A DNA stretch of 64,000 nt from Roseovarius sp. EL26 (GCF_900327775.1 NZ_OUMZ01000007.1:1661606-1725605); one strand, 5' to 3'; positions 9,923 to 19,023 are shown, counted from the first letter of the stretch. Numbers and translations: made by a program. Notes: generated from the letters alone by a model not told the origin.

Positions 9923-10378
9923 ATGGAAACGACAGCATTTCTAACCCGGTTGAAACAGGCTTTTACAGGTGCCGCGACAGCCGAACCTCTGCCAGAGCCC
10001 GATGAGAAACTCGCGCTTGGGGCCTTGATGGTACGCGTGGCATTATCTGACAAAGTATACCACCTGACCGAGATCAGCGAGATCGATCATTTGCTGGGGC
10101 AGTTTTACGGCCTCAAACCCGTAGAGGCCGCCAAAATGCGCGCCACTTGCGAAAAACTGGCTAAGCAGGCCCCTGGTAGCGATGACTTTGCTCATATGAT
10201 CCGTGAAACGGTCAGCGAAGACAGCCGTATCGCCGCGCTAGAGGCAATGTGGAAGGTCGCCATGGCCGACGGCAAGCGCACCCCCGAAGAGCTGGAGGTG
10301 ATGGAGCACGCCCGCGTTGATCTGGGGCTCAGTGCCGAACAATGCGCAAGCGCCCGCGTCGCCGCCAAAGGCCATTAG
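9923..10378 (+). CDS. TerB-like protein 1
   Basis: 151 residues, all-helical. The pattern LALGALMVRVALSDKVYHLTEISEIDHLL near residues 30-60, with a second half IAALEAMWKVAMADG, matches the TerB (tellurite resistance, DUF533-like) fold: two repeats, each ending in an acidic A-D-G/D-K turn. It starts 12 bp after the DUF1330 gene with GGAGG upstream. Related in sequence to the next gene, so probably a tandem duplication. Role unknown; a role in tellurite resistance should not be assumed. Confidence 0.8.
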   Translation: METTAFLTRLKQAFTGAATAEPLPEPDEKLALGALMVRVALSDKVYHLTEISEIDHLLGQFYGLKPVEAAKMRATCEKLAKQAPGSDDFAHMIRETVSEDSRIAALEAMWKVAMADGKRTPEELEVMEHARVDLGLSAEQCASARVAAKGH

Positions 10379-10419
10379 ACACGTGGTCAATCCAATCCTT
10401 CACACCTATATCGGACATC

Positions 10420-10854
10420 ATGTTTAGCAATTTCCTCAAATCACTGACCCAGCCCGACCCGAAACCACTTGATGATGGCGATGCGCGCCTCGCGTTAACG
10501 GCCCTGTTGGTGCGCATTGCCCGCACTGATGGCGACTATTCCGCAGCCGAGATTGCCCGCATCGACCGCATCAGCACCAACCGCTATGGGTTAGATGCCA
10601 CAGCAGCAAGCCAATTGCGCGCGCAGGCTGAAACACTGGAATCCGAAGCACCTGACACCGTGCGCTTTACCCGCGCGATTAAGGATTCTGTGCCTTATGA
10701 GCACCGCATCGGCGTAATCGAAGCACTGTGGGCAGTTGCCCTCGCTGACGGTTCCCGTGATCAGGATGAAGATGCCATAGTGCGCATGGCCAGCTCCTTT
10801 CTGGGGGTGAATGACGTTGACAGTGCCATGGCCCGGCAACGCGTGGCCAAGTAG
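10420..10854 (+). CDS. TerB-like protein 2
   Basis: 144 residues, paralogous to the preceding gene: LALTALLVRIARTDGDYSAAEIARID near residue 25 and IGVIEALWAVALADGSRDQDED near residue 97. The two TerB-type acidic turns (RTDGDY, LADGSR) are clearer than in the first copy. The start at 10420 is chosen from the MFSNFLKSL N-terminus; a longer in-frame extension upstream has no ribosome binding site. The stop is immediately followed by the ATG of the next gene, so translation is probably coupled. Confidence 0.8.
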   Translation: MFSNFLKSLTQPDPKPLDDGDARLALTALLVRIARTDGDYSAAEIARIDRISTNRYGLDATAASQLRAQAETLESEAPDTVRFTRAIKDSVPYEHRIGVIEALWAVALADGSRDQDEDAIVRMASSFLGVNDVDSAMARQRVAK

Positions 10855-11595
10855 ATGATCGCCAGCCTGTCGATGTATGACCGCCCGGAAACGGCGGCCA
10901 GCAATGACCGACTCTGGGCCGCCATCCGCACCGCATTGGGGCGAGGCCCCGAAATACTTACCCGCGACGGCGACGTATGGGATCACTGGCTCAGCCCTAA
11001 TCTGATCTTGGCTCAGACCTGCGGCTACCCTTTTCGCGCACGGCTGCATGACAAGGTCACCCTTGTTGGCACGCCGGTCTATGACCTGCATGATTGCCCA
11101 GATGGGCATTACTATAGTGTCATCGTTGCCCGCGCCGATGATCCGCGCGACGCGCCCAAAGACTTCGCCGGGGCCCGATTTGCCTATAACGAAGCCCTGT
11201 CCCAAAGCGGTTGGGCCGCGCCACAGAATCATGCAACTCTAAACGGCTTCACCTTCACCAATCCCATCCAATCCGGCGCACACCGCAATTCGGCCAGAAT
11301 GGTGGCCGAGGGACAGGCCGATTGCGCCTCTTTAGATGCGCTCAGCTGGAAACTGATGCAGCGCCATGATGATTTTGCGACCAACCTTAAAGTGGTCGAA
11401 CATACCACCCCCACGCCGGTTTTGCCTTACATTACGGCCAAGACACAGAATCCAGAACCTCTGTTCAACGCCATGACACAGGCGATTGCTGCACTTTCGC
11501 CTGAGGATCGGAACACGCTTGCGATCAAAGGTATAACCAGAATTCCTGCCGCACAGTATTTGACGATCCCAAACCCGGCCGCGCCCCCGGCCTAA
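10855..11595 (+). CDS. PhnD-like substrate-binding protein without export signal
   Basis: 246 residues of the phosphate/phosphonate-type periplasmic binding fold: MIASLSMYDRPET at the start, LAQTCGYPFRARL near residue 50, VIVARADD near residue 95, GARFAYNE near residue 110, then SGAHRNSARMVAEGQADCASLDALSW. Unlike true binding proteins it has no signal peptide or lipobox; the first residues already form the first strand of the fold. It may be a cytoplasmic ligand sensor. No transporter genes are adjacent. Its ATG directly follows the stop of TerB-like protein 2. Confidence 0.75.
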   Translation: MIASLSMYDRPETAASNDRLWAAIRTALGRGPEILTRDGDVWDHWLSPNLILAQTCGYPFRARLHDKVTLVGTPVYDLHDCPDGHYYSVIVARADDPRDAPKDFAGARFAYNEALSQSGWAAPQNHATLNGFTFTNPIQSGAHRNSARMVAEGQADCASLDALSWKLMQRHDDFATNLKVVEHTTPTPVLPYITAKTQNPEPLFNAMTQAIAALSPEDRNTLAIKGITRIPAAQYLTIPNPAAPPA

Positions 11596-11811
11596 CTCAC
11601 CATTCAACCCAACCACACCCTCGCCACTCTCAATTCACGCTATGCGGCACCTTAGGGCCATTCCAACAAGGCAAAACTTCCGTTTTGCACTGACCTTACG
11701 TCAAATTGCAGAAAAACCCGTGGATATGTTCGTTTTGCAAGTTGCATTACCACTTTTTTTCGTCCCTATTGTCGAGCCTAACAGGACTGAAACAACAAAA
11801 CGGAACCTGCC

Positions 11812-12591
11812 TTGACAGACAGCACTCCCGTCATCGAAATCCGCAACCTGCACAAAGCATACGGCGCTTTGGAGGTGATCAAGGGCGTAGACATCTCGGC
11901 ACATCGCGGCGACGTTGTATCGCTGATCGGCTCCTCTGGTTCAGGTAAATCCACTATTTTGCGCTGCGCCAACCTGCTCGAAGACAGTCAGCAAGGCGAT
12001 ATCTTGTTCAAGGGCGAACCAGTGAAATGGAAAGGCCAAGGTTTAGGCCGCCACCCTGCCGACCCCAAACAAATCCTGCGCATCCGTACCAATCTGTCGA
12101 TGGTGTTCCAGCAGTTTAACCTCTGGGCCCACATGAGCATCTTGCAAAATGTGATGGAGGCCCCGGTGACCGTGCTGGGCCGCAACCGCGAAGAGGTCGA
12201 GGAAAAGGCACGTCATTATTTGGATAAGGTTGGCATTGGCGACAAATGCGATGTCTATCCGGCGCAATTGTCTGGCGGCCAACAACAGCGCGCGGCCATT
12301 GCCCGCGCCTTGGCGATGGAGCCTGAGGCATTGTTGTTTGATGAGCCGACCTCAGCGCTTGATCCCGAGCTGGAACAAGAAGTTGTCAAAGTCATCAAAG
12401 ATCTGGCCGCAGAGGGCCGCACCATGATGATTGTGACCCACGATATGAAAATGGCCAATGATGTGTCGGACCACGTTGTGTTCCTACATCAGGGCCTGAT
12501 CGAAGAAGAAGGTGCACCCGAGACCCTCTTTGGCGCGCCCAAATCCGAACGGCTGCGGGGCTTTCTCAGCTCCACAATGGCCGTCGACTAA
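11812..12591 (+). CDS. polar amino acid ABC transporter ATP-binding protein
   Basis: 259 residues of the HisP/GlnQ/OccP type. Walker A is GSSGSGKST near residue 42, the Q-loop VFQQFNLW, the signature LSGGQQQR near residue 155, Walker [12 protein letters not shown] near residue 177 and the switch His in IVTHDM. The predicted start is TTG at 11812 with only a weak ribosome site. It energises the permeases encoded downstream. The substrate is likely a basic or other polar amino acid or opine, inferred from family only. Confidence 0.92.
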   Translation: MTDSTPVIEIRNLHKAYGALEVIKGVDISAHRGDVVSLIGSSGSGKSTILRCANLLEDSQQGDILFKGEPVKWKGQGLGRHPADPKQILRIRTNLSMVFQQFNLWAHMSILQNVMEAPVTVLGRNREEVEEKARHYLDKVGIGDKCDVYPAQLSGGQQQRAAIARALAMEPEALLFDEPTSALDPELEQEVVKVIKDLAAEGRTMMIVTHDMKMANDVSDHVVFLHQGLIEEEGAPETLFGAPKSERLRGFLSSTMAVD

Positions 12592-12621
12592 TAAACACAG
12601 TTAAAACTTAGGGAGTAAATC

Positions 12622-13338
12622 ATGAAAAAACTGTTGCTGACCACCGCGGCTCTGGCGATCTCTGCCAGTGCTGCTTTTGCGGGCGACGTTGTTCGTCTGG
12701 GCACCGAAGGCGCTTATGCACCTTGGAACTTCCTCAACGACGATGGCGAAGTTGATGGATTTGAGCGCGAGCTGGGCGATGAGCTTTGCACACGCGCCGA
12801 GCTGACCTGCGAGTGGGTCACAAACGATTGGGATTCGATCATCCCGAACCTCGTCAGCGGCAACTACGATGCAATCATCGCCGGTATGTCAATCACCGAC
12901 GAGCGCGACGAAGTTATCGACTTCTCCGACAACTACACCCCACCAGATCCATCCGCCTATCTGGCACTGTCTGAAGGTGTTGATCTCGAAGGTGGCGTAG
13001 TCGCCGCACAAACCGGCACCATCCAAGCCGGTCACATCGCAGCAGGCGGCGCAACACTGGTTGAGTTTGCAACGCCCGAAGAAACTGTCGCAGCCGTCAG
13101 AAACGGCGAAGCTGACGCGGTTCTGGCAGACAAATCTTACTTGTCTCCAATCGCAGCTGAAGATGCTGACCTGAGCCTCGTTGGCCCTGACGTCCCACTG
13201 GGCGGTGGTGTTGGCATGGGCTTCCGCGAATCTGACGCGGACCTGCGTGGCAAGTTCGATGCCGCCATCAAGTCAATGAAAGACGATGGCAGCCTGAACG
13301 AACTGATCGCCAAATGGGAAGTTAGCTCCCAGTTCTAA
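12622..13338 (+). CDS. periplasmic amino acid-binding protein (SBP_bac_3)
   Basis: 238 residues. A signal peptide with cleavage after AAFA (about residue 20) exports the protein to the periplasm. The mature part shows the family patterns RLGTEGAYAPWNFLNDDGEVDGFE, WDSIIPNLVSGNYDAIIAGMSIT and DAVLADKSYL. It resembles Lys/Arg/Orn- or opine-binding proteins; the ligand is not certain. A strong GGGAG precedes the ATG. It is followed by a terminator-like hairpin, so it is probably made in excess over the permeases. Confidence 0.9.
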   Translation: MKKLLLTTAALAISASAAFAGDVVRLGTEGAYAPWNFLNDDGEVDGFERELGDELCTRAELTCEWVTNDWDSIIPNLVSGNYDAIIAGMSITDERDEVIDFSDNYTPPDPSAYLALSEGVDLEGGVVAAQTGTIQAGHIAAGGATLVEFATPEETVAAVRNGEADAVLADKSYLSPIAAEDADLSLVGPDVPLGGGVGMGFRESDADLRGKFDAAIKSMKDDGSLNELIAKWEVSSQF

Positions 13339-13347
13339 GATCACTTT

Positions 13348-13376
13348 AACCCGGTGCGCCCCGCGCACCGGGTTTT
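13348..13376 (+). terminator. intra-operon terminator after binding-protein gene
   Basis: A 12-bp perfect G/C-rich stem (13348-13359 with 13363-13374) and a 3-nt loop, running into TTTT. It lies 9 bp past the binding protein stop and ahead of the permease genes, a usual way to raise binding protein mRNA over membrane components. Confidence 0.85.
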
Positions 13377-13449
13377 CCGTTGCCCCGGCAACGCTTGATA
13401 GATTTCCACGAGGCCCGCGATTTTTAGCTACTGCGCAGATCCCGAAACG

Positions 13450-14304
13450 TTGCAAGGACTGCAATGGCTTTCCTGTTATCTCACAACAGGCAAGCATATG
13501 TCGCTTTATGTGTCGGTCTTTGTTGTGCTGGCCTTACTGCTGATCACCGCTCCCACGGCCCTCTTGTTTGGCTTTTTCGGCGCGATGTCCGCGCGGTCCC
13601 GCATTGCGCCACTCCGTTGGATTGGCAAGCTATACATTGCCGTCGTGCGCGGCGTGCCAGATATTGCCTTTTTCCTGTTTTTCGTCATCGCCCTTGATCA
13701 GGGCTTTGAATGGATGCGACATCAAGTCAAATGCCCCGACTGGGATGAACCCATTCGGCGCGGCAGTGACTTTGTAGTTTGTGACGCCGCCAAACTGCCC
13801 CTTGGCGATTCCCCGCAATGGATCCACGAAACCTACGGCTTTTTCCTTGCGGTCCTGACCTTTGCCATCGTTTTCGGTGCCTTTGCCGCCAACGTCCTTT
13901 ATGGCGCGATGCGTGCTGTACCACGCCCGCAGCTTGAAACTGCCGAGGCTTACGGCATGAACCGCCGCCAGACCTTCTGGCGCATCCTTGTGCCGCAAAT
14001 GTGGGTCTATGCCCTGCCCGGCCTGTCGAACCTGTGGATGGTGCTGATCAAGGCCACGCCGCTTTTGTTCCTGCTGGGGGTCGAAGACATCGTCTATTGG
14101 GCGCGCGAGCTGGGCAGCACCGCCAACCCGCGCTTTACCGATTACCCGCATGGCGACTGGCGCATGTGGTACTTCTTTGCGCTCTTAGTCTTCTATTTGA
14201 TCTTCACCCGCGTGTCCGAGGTCTTCCTCGAACGTCTGATGACCAAATTGACCAAAGGACAAGCCACCACCGGCGGCGAAGCCCAGAGAAAGGCTCAGGC
14301 ATGA
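13450..14304 (+). CDS. amino acid ABC transporter permease (HisQ type)
   Basis: 284 residues from the TTG at 13450. Five or more transmembrane segments, and the permease coupling motif EAYGMNRRQTFWRILVPQ near residue 170. An unusual hydrophilic insert rich in charged residues with two Cys (about 95-130) sits between helices. The coding frame continues upstream of 13450 to 13402 without a stop and includes SYCADPETLQG, which I remember from relatives. A GAGG box lies 6 nt before an ATT at 13420, so initiation at ATT (13420) is possible. An ATG at 13498 is the other option. Confidence 0.85.
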   Translation: MQGLQWLSCYLTTGKHMSLYVSVFVVLALLLITAPTALLFGFFGAMSARSRIAPLRWIGKLYIAVVRGVPDIAFFLFFVIALDQGFEWMRHQVKCPDWDEPIRRGSDFVVCDAAKLPLGDSPQWIHETYGFFLAVLTFAIVFGAFAANVLYGAMRAVPRPQLETAEAYGMNRRQTFWRILVPQMWVYALPGLSNLWMVLIKATPLLFLLGVEDIVYWARELGSTANPRFTDYPHGDWRMWYFFALLVFYLIFTRVSEVFLERLMTKLTKGQATTGGEAQRKAQA

Positions 14305-14320
14305 AATTGAGGGACATGGC

Positions 14321-15127
14321 ATGAGCTGCTGGCAAACCATCCAAGACTACGGCCTGCGCTCTCTGGGCATTGGCGAACGCGGCCTGCCCAAGGCCGACAT
14401 TACCCTGTGCGAACAGTTCGTCTTGATCGGCTCTGGCATGATCTGGAACATCTACTTCGGTGTGTTCGCCCTCATCTGCGGCTTTTTCCTTGCCACCGCT
14501 GTGGCCGTGGGCAAAGGCTCCAAGAACCGGCTCATCCGCAAAAGCAGTGAATGGTTCATCTTCCTGTTCCGCGGCTCGCCGCTGTTCATTCAGTTCTTCT
14601 TTGCCTACTTCCTGTTCCTGTCATTGAAGTCTGTGCATCCCTTCTTTGACCCCTTCACTGCCGCCTGGTTGGGGGCAATGATCGTGCTGTTCCTCAATAC
14701 TTCCGCTTATTCGGGCGAAATCTTCTATGGTGCCCTGCGTTCCATCCCCAAGGGTGATGTTGAATCCGCTGATGCTTATGGGTTTTCCGGCTGGCCACGC
14801 TTCAAACGCATCATCTGGCCCACCACGCTGCGTCTGGCCTGGCCTGCCTACACCAACGAAGCAATCTTTCTGTTTCACGCCACAACGTTGGTCTTCTTCT
14901 CCGGCTTCCCAACATGGCAACAACGCGGTGATGCGCTCTATTATGCCAACTACTTTGCTGACAAGACCTATAATCCGTTCATCCCCTACCCAATTCTGGC
15001 GGGCTACTTCATCTTGCTGACGCTCGTCGTTTTGGCCATTTTTGGGGCAGTGAACCGCCGGTTGAACCGCCACTTGCCACAAGAGGCAAAACGCAAAATA
15101 AAATTCCGTCCAAATATCATCCGATAA
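14321..15127 (+). CDS. amino acid ABC transporter permease (HisM type)
   Basis: 268 residues with several membrane helices. It carries IFLFRGSPLFIQFFFAYF near residue 85 and the EAA-like loop SADAYGFSGWPRFKRIIWP near residue 150, which contacts the ATPase. Pairs with the preceding permease to form the channel. It starts 16 bp after that gene and ends the operon. Confidence 0.9.
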   Translation: MSCWQTIQDYGLRSLGIGERGLPKADITLCEQFVLIGSGMIWNIYFGVFALICGFFLATAVAVGKGSKNRLIRKSSEWFIFLFRGSPLFIQFFFAYFLFLSLKSVHPFFDPFTAAWLGAMIVLFLNTSAYSGEIFYGALRSIPKGDVESADAYGFSGWPRFKRIIWPTTLRLAWPAYTNEAIFLFHATTLVFFSGFPTWQQRGDALYYANYFADKTYNPFIPYPILAGYFILLTLVVLAIFGAVNRRLNRHLPQEAKRKIKFRPNIIR

Positions 15128-15332
15128 TGGGTCACTCGCTAGGTAAGCGAATTTTCACCGATATAGTAGCCCGCCATGCACCACCCACTACATCCTGCTA
15201 GGGCGTATGAACAACACTGTGTAAACATCGGAAAATCATTACTTTCTTCAAAACAGATCCTGTGCTACGCTCGACCTCATAAATAAGAGCCAGCCGGAAA
15301 CCGGCGGCCTGAGGCAGAAAAAGAGCAGAGTC

Positions 15333-16835
15333 ATGAAAACGCGGAGCACGCAGCCGATCCGCTTGGGATTGGTGGTATTGGCGACGATTTGGATGCTGGT
15401 GGTGCTTCCACTCAGCGCAATTGCCGCCCCCTATGCAGCCATGGTTATAGACGCACGATCGGGTGAGGTTCTCCACTCCCGCAACGCCGACAGCCGCCTT
15501 CACCCGGCATCTCTCACCAAGATGATGACCCTCTACATCGTGTTCGAGGCGGTCGAGAATGGTGAGATCAGCCTTGATAGCACCGTCACGATTTCCAAAC
15601 ATGCCGCAAGTGAACCTCCCAGCAAACTCGGCCTGCGTGCGGGCCAGAAGATCAAGCTGCGCTATTTGATTCGCGCCGCTGCGATCAAATCCGCCAACGA
15701 TGCTGCCACCGCTCTGGGTGAGGCAATCGAGGGCTCCGAGGCGCGCTTTGCCCGCCGGATGAACCGCACCGCCAAAGCATTGGGCATGACCCGCACCACA
15801 TTCAAAAACGCACATGGGCTGACCGAATCCGGTCACCTGTCGACCGCACGCGATATGACCACACTGGGGCGCCACGTATTTTACGACTACCCCGACTATT
15901 ATAACATCTTCTCTCGGGTCAGCGATTCAGCTGCAGGTAAAACGATTTACCACACCAACCGTAAAATGCTGCGCTCCTACCGTGGTGCAGATGGTATCAA
16001 AACCGGCTACACTCGCGCTGCGGGCTTCAACCTTGTAGCCAGCGCCGAACGCGGCCGCGAACGCATCATTGCCACCGTCTTTGGTGGCCGCTCTACAGCT
16101 ACTCGCAACGCCCGCGTGGCGGAACTGCTCGACATGGGCTTCAAACGCGCGCCCACCCGCGTGGCCGTGCATAAACCGCGCAGGCCCGCCTATATGGGAA
16201 AGCTCAAAGGCGGCCCAACGGGCGCCGTCGGTAAAACCGTCCGTCTGGCCTCAGCTGCCGCGGTCAAGAAAAGCCTGCGACCGCAATCACGGCCAGCGCC
16301 TGACGCGCAACCTTTGCAACTGGCCCAGGCGCCCAAGGATGATATCGAAGCCGCAATTCTCGCCGCGCAAGCCGCAACAACAGAGAATGAAACCACTGCC
16401 GTCGAGCCCGCCAAGGAAGCCGCGGCAAAAGCTGACAGCACAAGCGCACCTGAACCACAACTGGCCAGCGCCATCGTCACCGAAGCCCCGCGCCCAGTTC
16501 TGCGGCCTAAAAGTCTGATCCTGACCAAGGCCGAACCGGCGCAGGAACAAGAGGTCATCCAAGAGGTTGTCACCCGCGTCTCCACCTCAGGTGGGCGCAA
16601 TTGGGGTATCAACGTTGGCCGCTACCCCAGCCAGTACAAAGCACGTAGCGTTTTGCTGAAGACCGCATTGAACGAGATGTCCACACTGGATGGATCCCTA
16701 CGCAAGGTCGTCCGCCGCCCCACCGGCTTTGACGCCAACTTCATGGGTCTCTCCGAGGACACCGCCCAACTCGCCTGCCGACGCTTGCAAGCCCGCAAGA
16801 TCACCTGCGAAACGATTGAACCCGGCGGGGCCTAA
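15333..16835 (+). CDS. D-alanyl-D-alanine carboxypeptidase with SPOR-like tail
   Basis: 500 residues, longer than a minimal PBP5/6. A signal peptide (about 1-31) leads to the periplasmic transpeptidase domain with SLTK (catalytic Ser60, Lys63), SAN (120-122) and KTG (223-225). A Pro/Ala/Glu-rich linker (about 300-420) follows. The last 80 residues, from NWGINVGRYPSQYKA, read as a SPOR domain, which binds denuded peptidoglycan at the septum. The enzyme trims terminal D-Ala from pentapeptides. A dac gene name is not assigned because the paralogue cannot be told. Confidence 0.92.
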   Translation: MKTRSTQPIRLGLVVLATIWMLVVLPLSAIAAPYAAMVIDARSGEVLHSRNADSRLHPASLTKMMTLYIVFEAVENGEISLDSTVTISKHAASEPPSKLGLRAGQKIKLRYLIRAAAIKSANDAATALGEAIEGSEARFARRMNRTAKALGMTRTTFKNAHGLTESGHLSTARDMTTLGRHVFYDYPDYYNIFSRVSDSAAGKTIYHTNRKMLRSYRGADGIKTGYTRAAGFNLVASAERGRERIIATVFGGRSTATRNARVAELLDMGFKRAPTRVAVHKPRRPAYMGKLKGGPTGAVGKTVRLASAAAVKKSLRPQSRPAPDAQPLQLAQAPKDDIEAAILAAQAATTENETTAVEPAKEAAAKADSTSAPEPQLASAIVTEAPRPVLRPKSLILTKAEPAQEQEVIQEVVTRVSTSGGRNWGINVGRYPSQYKARSVLLKTALNEMSTLDGSLRKVVRRPTGFDANFMGLSEDTAQLACRRLQARKITCETIEPGGA

Positions 16836-16856
16836 ACACACCACGATTGCCAAGCA

Positions 16857-16883
16857 ACCCCCGGCCACTGTGCCGGGGTTTTT
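16857..16883 (+). terminator. terminator of the carboxypeptidase gene
   Basis: CCCCGGC (16859-16865) pairs with GCCGGGG (16872-16878), 6-nt loop, then five T. It lies 20 bp after the stop codon. Confidence 0.88.
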
Positions 16884-17239
16884 ATTTGCGGGCGCTCCAC
16901 ATCTATCTGGTAGCCCATTAATCCATGCCACAGCACTCGCATCAAAGTTGCACCTATTTTTAGCGCGATTAACTTGACCAATACTGTGTGGGAATTATCT
17001 AAAAATAAGACACTCTTGATGAGCCACAAAAGCACCTGCCCAACGGTAACTCTATGCAGATAGCGACCTTTGCAAAGTTCACGGACGGGCCCATACCTGA
17101 CATCCAGCGCAGGGCCGCGATGCAGTAGTGCGGCGCACCATAGGAGACATTCGCCACAGTGCCAAAATCCGGAAGCGGGTACTGGCCTAATTTGTGGAGA
17201 GATGCGTCTCGTATCAGCCTCTCGTAAATAGAAAATTGA
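16884..17239. other. intergenic stretch without a supported gene
   Basis: Of 356 bp, no convincing gene is seen. A 96-codon minus-strand frame (16999-17289) overlaps the end of the DUF3833 gene, has no ribosome binding site and no recognisable domain. The middle part (about 17040-17190) is G/C-rich and could be a decayed or dispersed element. Confidence 0.4.
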
Positions 17240-17800
17240 TCAGCGAGATTGAAAAACATCTGGGCGCATCGTTGCGACGAGTTCAGCAACTTTAACTCCG
17301 TACTTACGCAATTCTGATTTGTTTATGATTGTGCCGTTTTCAGTAAGATACATCCAGTCTTTGACATTCAGAATGTAACCTCCTGCGTCTTTCGGTAAAA
17401 CGATTTTATAACTCAGCTGAATAGTAGAACCCGATACCATTCCCTTAGCTTCACCTATGATGTCGTCTGCAGTTGCGGTGAATGTGTTTTCGGGTCCAAT
17501 TGTTAGGTACCATTTGCGTTGTTGGGTTTTACCATTTGAATATGTAAAGTTTTCAGTCAATGTGCCGCTATCGCCGTCCCATTTACCTTCCATCTTGGCG
17601 ACGAAACTGTTCGTCACGCGACCATTTGGCCCGTAGACGATGCCTTCCGACAGGATCGGGCCCGAGAGGTGATCTTTGAGCGAGAAAACAGGTCCGGTTC
17701 CCGCGTAATCTTCAGGGCTTTGCGCGCGAAAGCTGAACAACAGGCTTTTGGCGATAAAGCCGAGAATGATCAGCAGCAGAACGGCAGAAAGAATTTTCAT
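17240..17800 (-). CDS. DUF3833 protein
   Basis: 186 residues with an N-terminal hydrophobic segment (about 2-20), probably a signal anchor or lipoprotein-like leader without a clear lipobox. The body is a beta-rich lipocalin-like domain: GRVTNSFVAKMEGKWDGDSGTLTENFTYSNG, then TATADDIIGEAKG and LNVKDWMYLTENGTIINKSEL. This matches DUF3833, a periplasmic family found with cyclopropane-type lipid methyltransferases. The ATG at 17800 has GGAG 8 nt upstream and overlaps the MFS stop as ATGA. It is the last gene of the RpoE-linked operon. Confidence 0.82.
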   Translation of the reverse strand: MKILSAVLLLIILGFIAKSLLFSFRAQSPEDYAGTGPVFSLKDHLSGPILSEGIVYGPNGRVTNSFVAKMEGKWDGDSGTLTENFTYSNGKTQQRKWYLTIGPENTFTATADDIIGEAKGMVSGSTIQLSYKIVLPKDAGGYILNVKDWMYLTENGTIINKSELRKYGVKVAELVATMRPDVFQSR

Positions 17801-19023
17801 AGGGGTTGCTCCGATTTGGGCAGGGCTAAAACCATGCTGAAAGCGCACAGCTTTAGCAGGCAGGGAAGGATGGCATAGGCGAAATTCAAAGAGGATAGCG
17901 CGCTTGCGCTATTGATTTGGCCTGGGGTGTAACCATTGCGTTCAAGATAAGGCAGAACTGTAAAGGCCGCGAGGGCGAGGCTCAATTTGCCGGCAAACGA
18001 CCAGATGCCAAAGGCGGATGAGGCATTGAGACCAGCGCGTGTCAAAGCCACCGAAAACATTGCAGGCAAAACAACCATATCCGCGCCCAAGGCTGCACCA
18101 GAGGCAATACATATCAGTGCAAATCCGATCAGATCACCGGCAGCCATAAAGGCCGCACCAATAAAACCGATAATTGACAATGGCATCGATATTAACAGAG
18201 TAGATCGAGCCCCGATACTGCGACTGATCTTGGCCCACAGCGGAACACTGAGGCCTGCACAGAAAAAGAACAGGATCAGCAAAACTCCTGCCTTTCCAGG
18301 TAGCTGCAAACGGTCATCCACGAAAAACAAAAATAGGGTAGAGGTGATGGCCACGGGTAGGCTGTTGACCAATGCGAGAATTAAAAGGCGCATAGCCCCG
18401 GCACTTGTAAAGTTCGATAGCGAAAGCTTTTCGCCGGTAATGGGCGGGCGGCGCCAGATCGGTATGGTGACGATCAACGTAGCGAGGGCAATACCACCCA
18501 GAAACAGCCCCAAGGCTGGATAACCCTGAGCCGAAGCCCCCATGGCGATAAAAAGCGTGGGCGCCAGGGCGGCCAGAATGACGCCAGCAAGCATACCGAC
18601 TTCGCGATAGGCGGCTACAGCCATCAGAGCTTGGGCGTCAGGGGTTTTGGCCAATGTTGCACTACGCCCGTACAGGAGGATCATGCCAAGGCTGTAGGCG
18701 GAAAACAAAAGCACAAGAATCGAGATCAATTTTGGAACCACATCGACCTCAGCACTGAGTGAAAACAGTAAAGGAAAGCCAACCGCCAACCCAAGCGCAG
18801 CAAGGGTCGCGAACATCAGCTGCGCTTGGGGCCAGCGGTCAATTGCCCAACCCAACAGGGGGTCCTGCACCAGATCAACTACACGGATGGCGAGAAGAAT
18901 CGTTCCCAATACTCCGAGACTGATGCCTAGTTCTGTCGTCGCAAACCGCGGCAGATGGATATAGAGCGGAATACCCGCGGCAGCGAGCATCAGCGCGTAG
19001 AGGCTGATCCGAGGATATAGCAT
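17797..19023 (-). CDS. MFS transporter
   Basis: 408 residues with about 12 transmembrane helices. It has a cytoplasmic-loop motif with VVDLVQDPLLGWAIDRW near residue 50, reminiscent of the MelB-type sugar:cation symporter group, and a second-half SIGARSTLL loop. It overlaps the genes on both sides (TAATG with the upstream gene, ATGA with DUF3833), so it is translated as part of the lipid operon. The cargo is unknown; in this context a lipid precursor or product is possible but not shown. Confidence 0.85.
   Translation of the reverse strand: MLYPRISLYALMLAAAGIPLYIHLPRFATTELGISLGVLGTILLAIRVVDLVQDPLLGWAIDRWPQAQLMFATLAALGLAVGFPLLFSLSAEVDVVPKLISILVLLFSAYSLGMILLYGRSATLAKTPDAQALMAVAAYREVGMLAGVILAALAPTLFIAMGASAQGYPALGLFLGGIALATLIVTIPIWRRPPITGEKLSLSNFTSAGAMRLLILALVNSLPVAITSTLFLFFVDDRLQLPGKAGVLLILFFFCAGLSVPLWAKISRSIGARSTLLISMPLSIIGFIGAAFMAAGDLIGFALICIASGAALGADMVVLPAMFSVALTRAGLNASSAFGIWSFAGKLSLALAAFTVLPYLERNGYTPGQINSASALSSLNFAYAILPCLLKLCAFSMVLALPKSEQPL

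Noticed and set aside
11671..11688. GCAAAAC/GTTTTGC hairpin before the amino acid ABC operon
   Set aside because: Only a 7-bp A/T-rich stem with no T-tract; too weak to call a terminator or riboswitch.
13630..14151. 173-codon minus-strand frame inside the permease gene
   Set aside because: Shadow of the permease membrane segments.
15140..15158. Short TCGCT/AGCGA hairpin after the second permease
   Set aside because: Five base pairs only, followed by ATTTT; not convincing as a terminator.
16999..17289. 96-codon minus-strand frame in the gap before DUF3833
   Set aside because: No ribosome site, no recognisable domain, overlaps the end of DUF3833; described only as intergenic.
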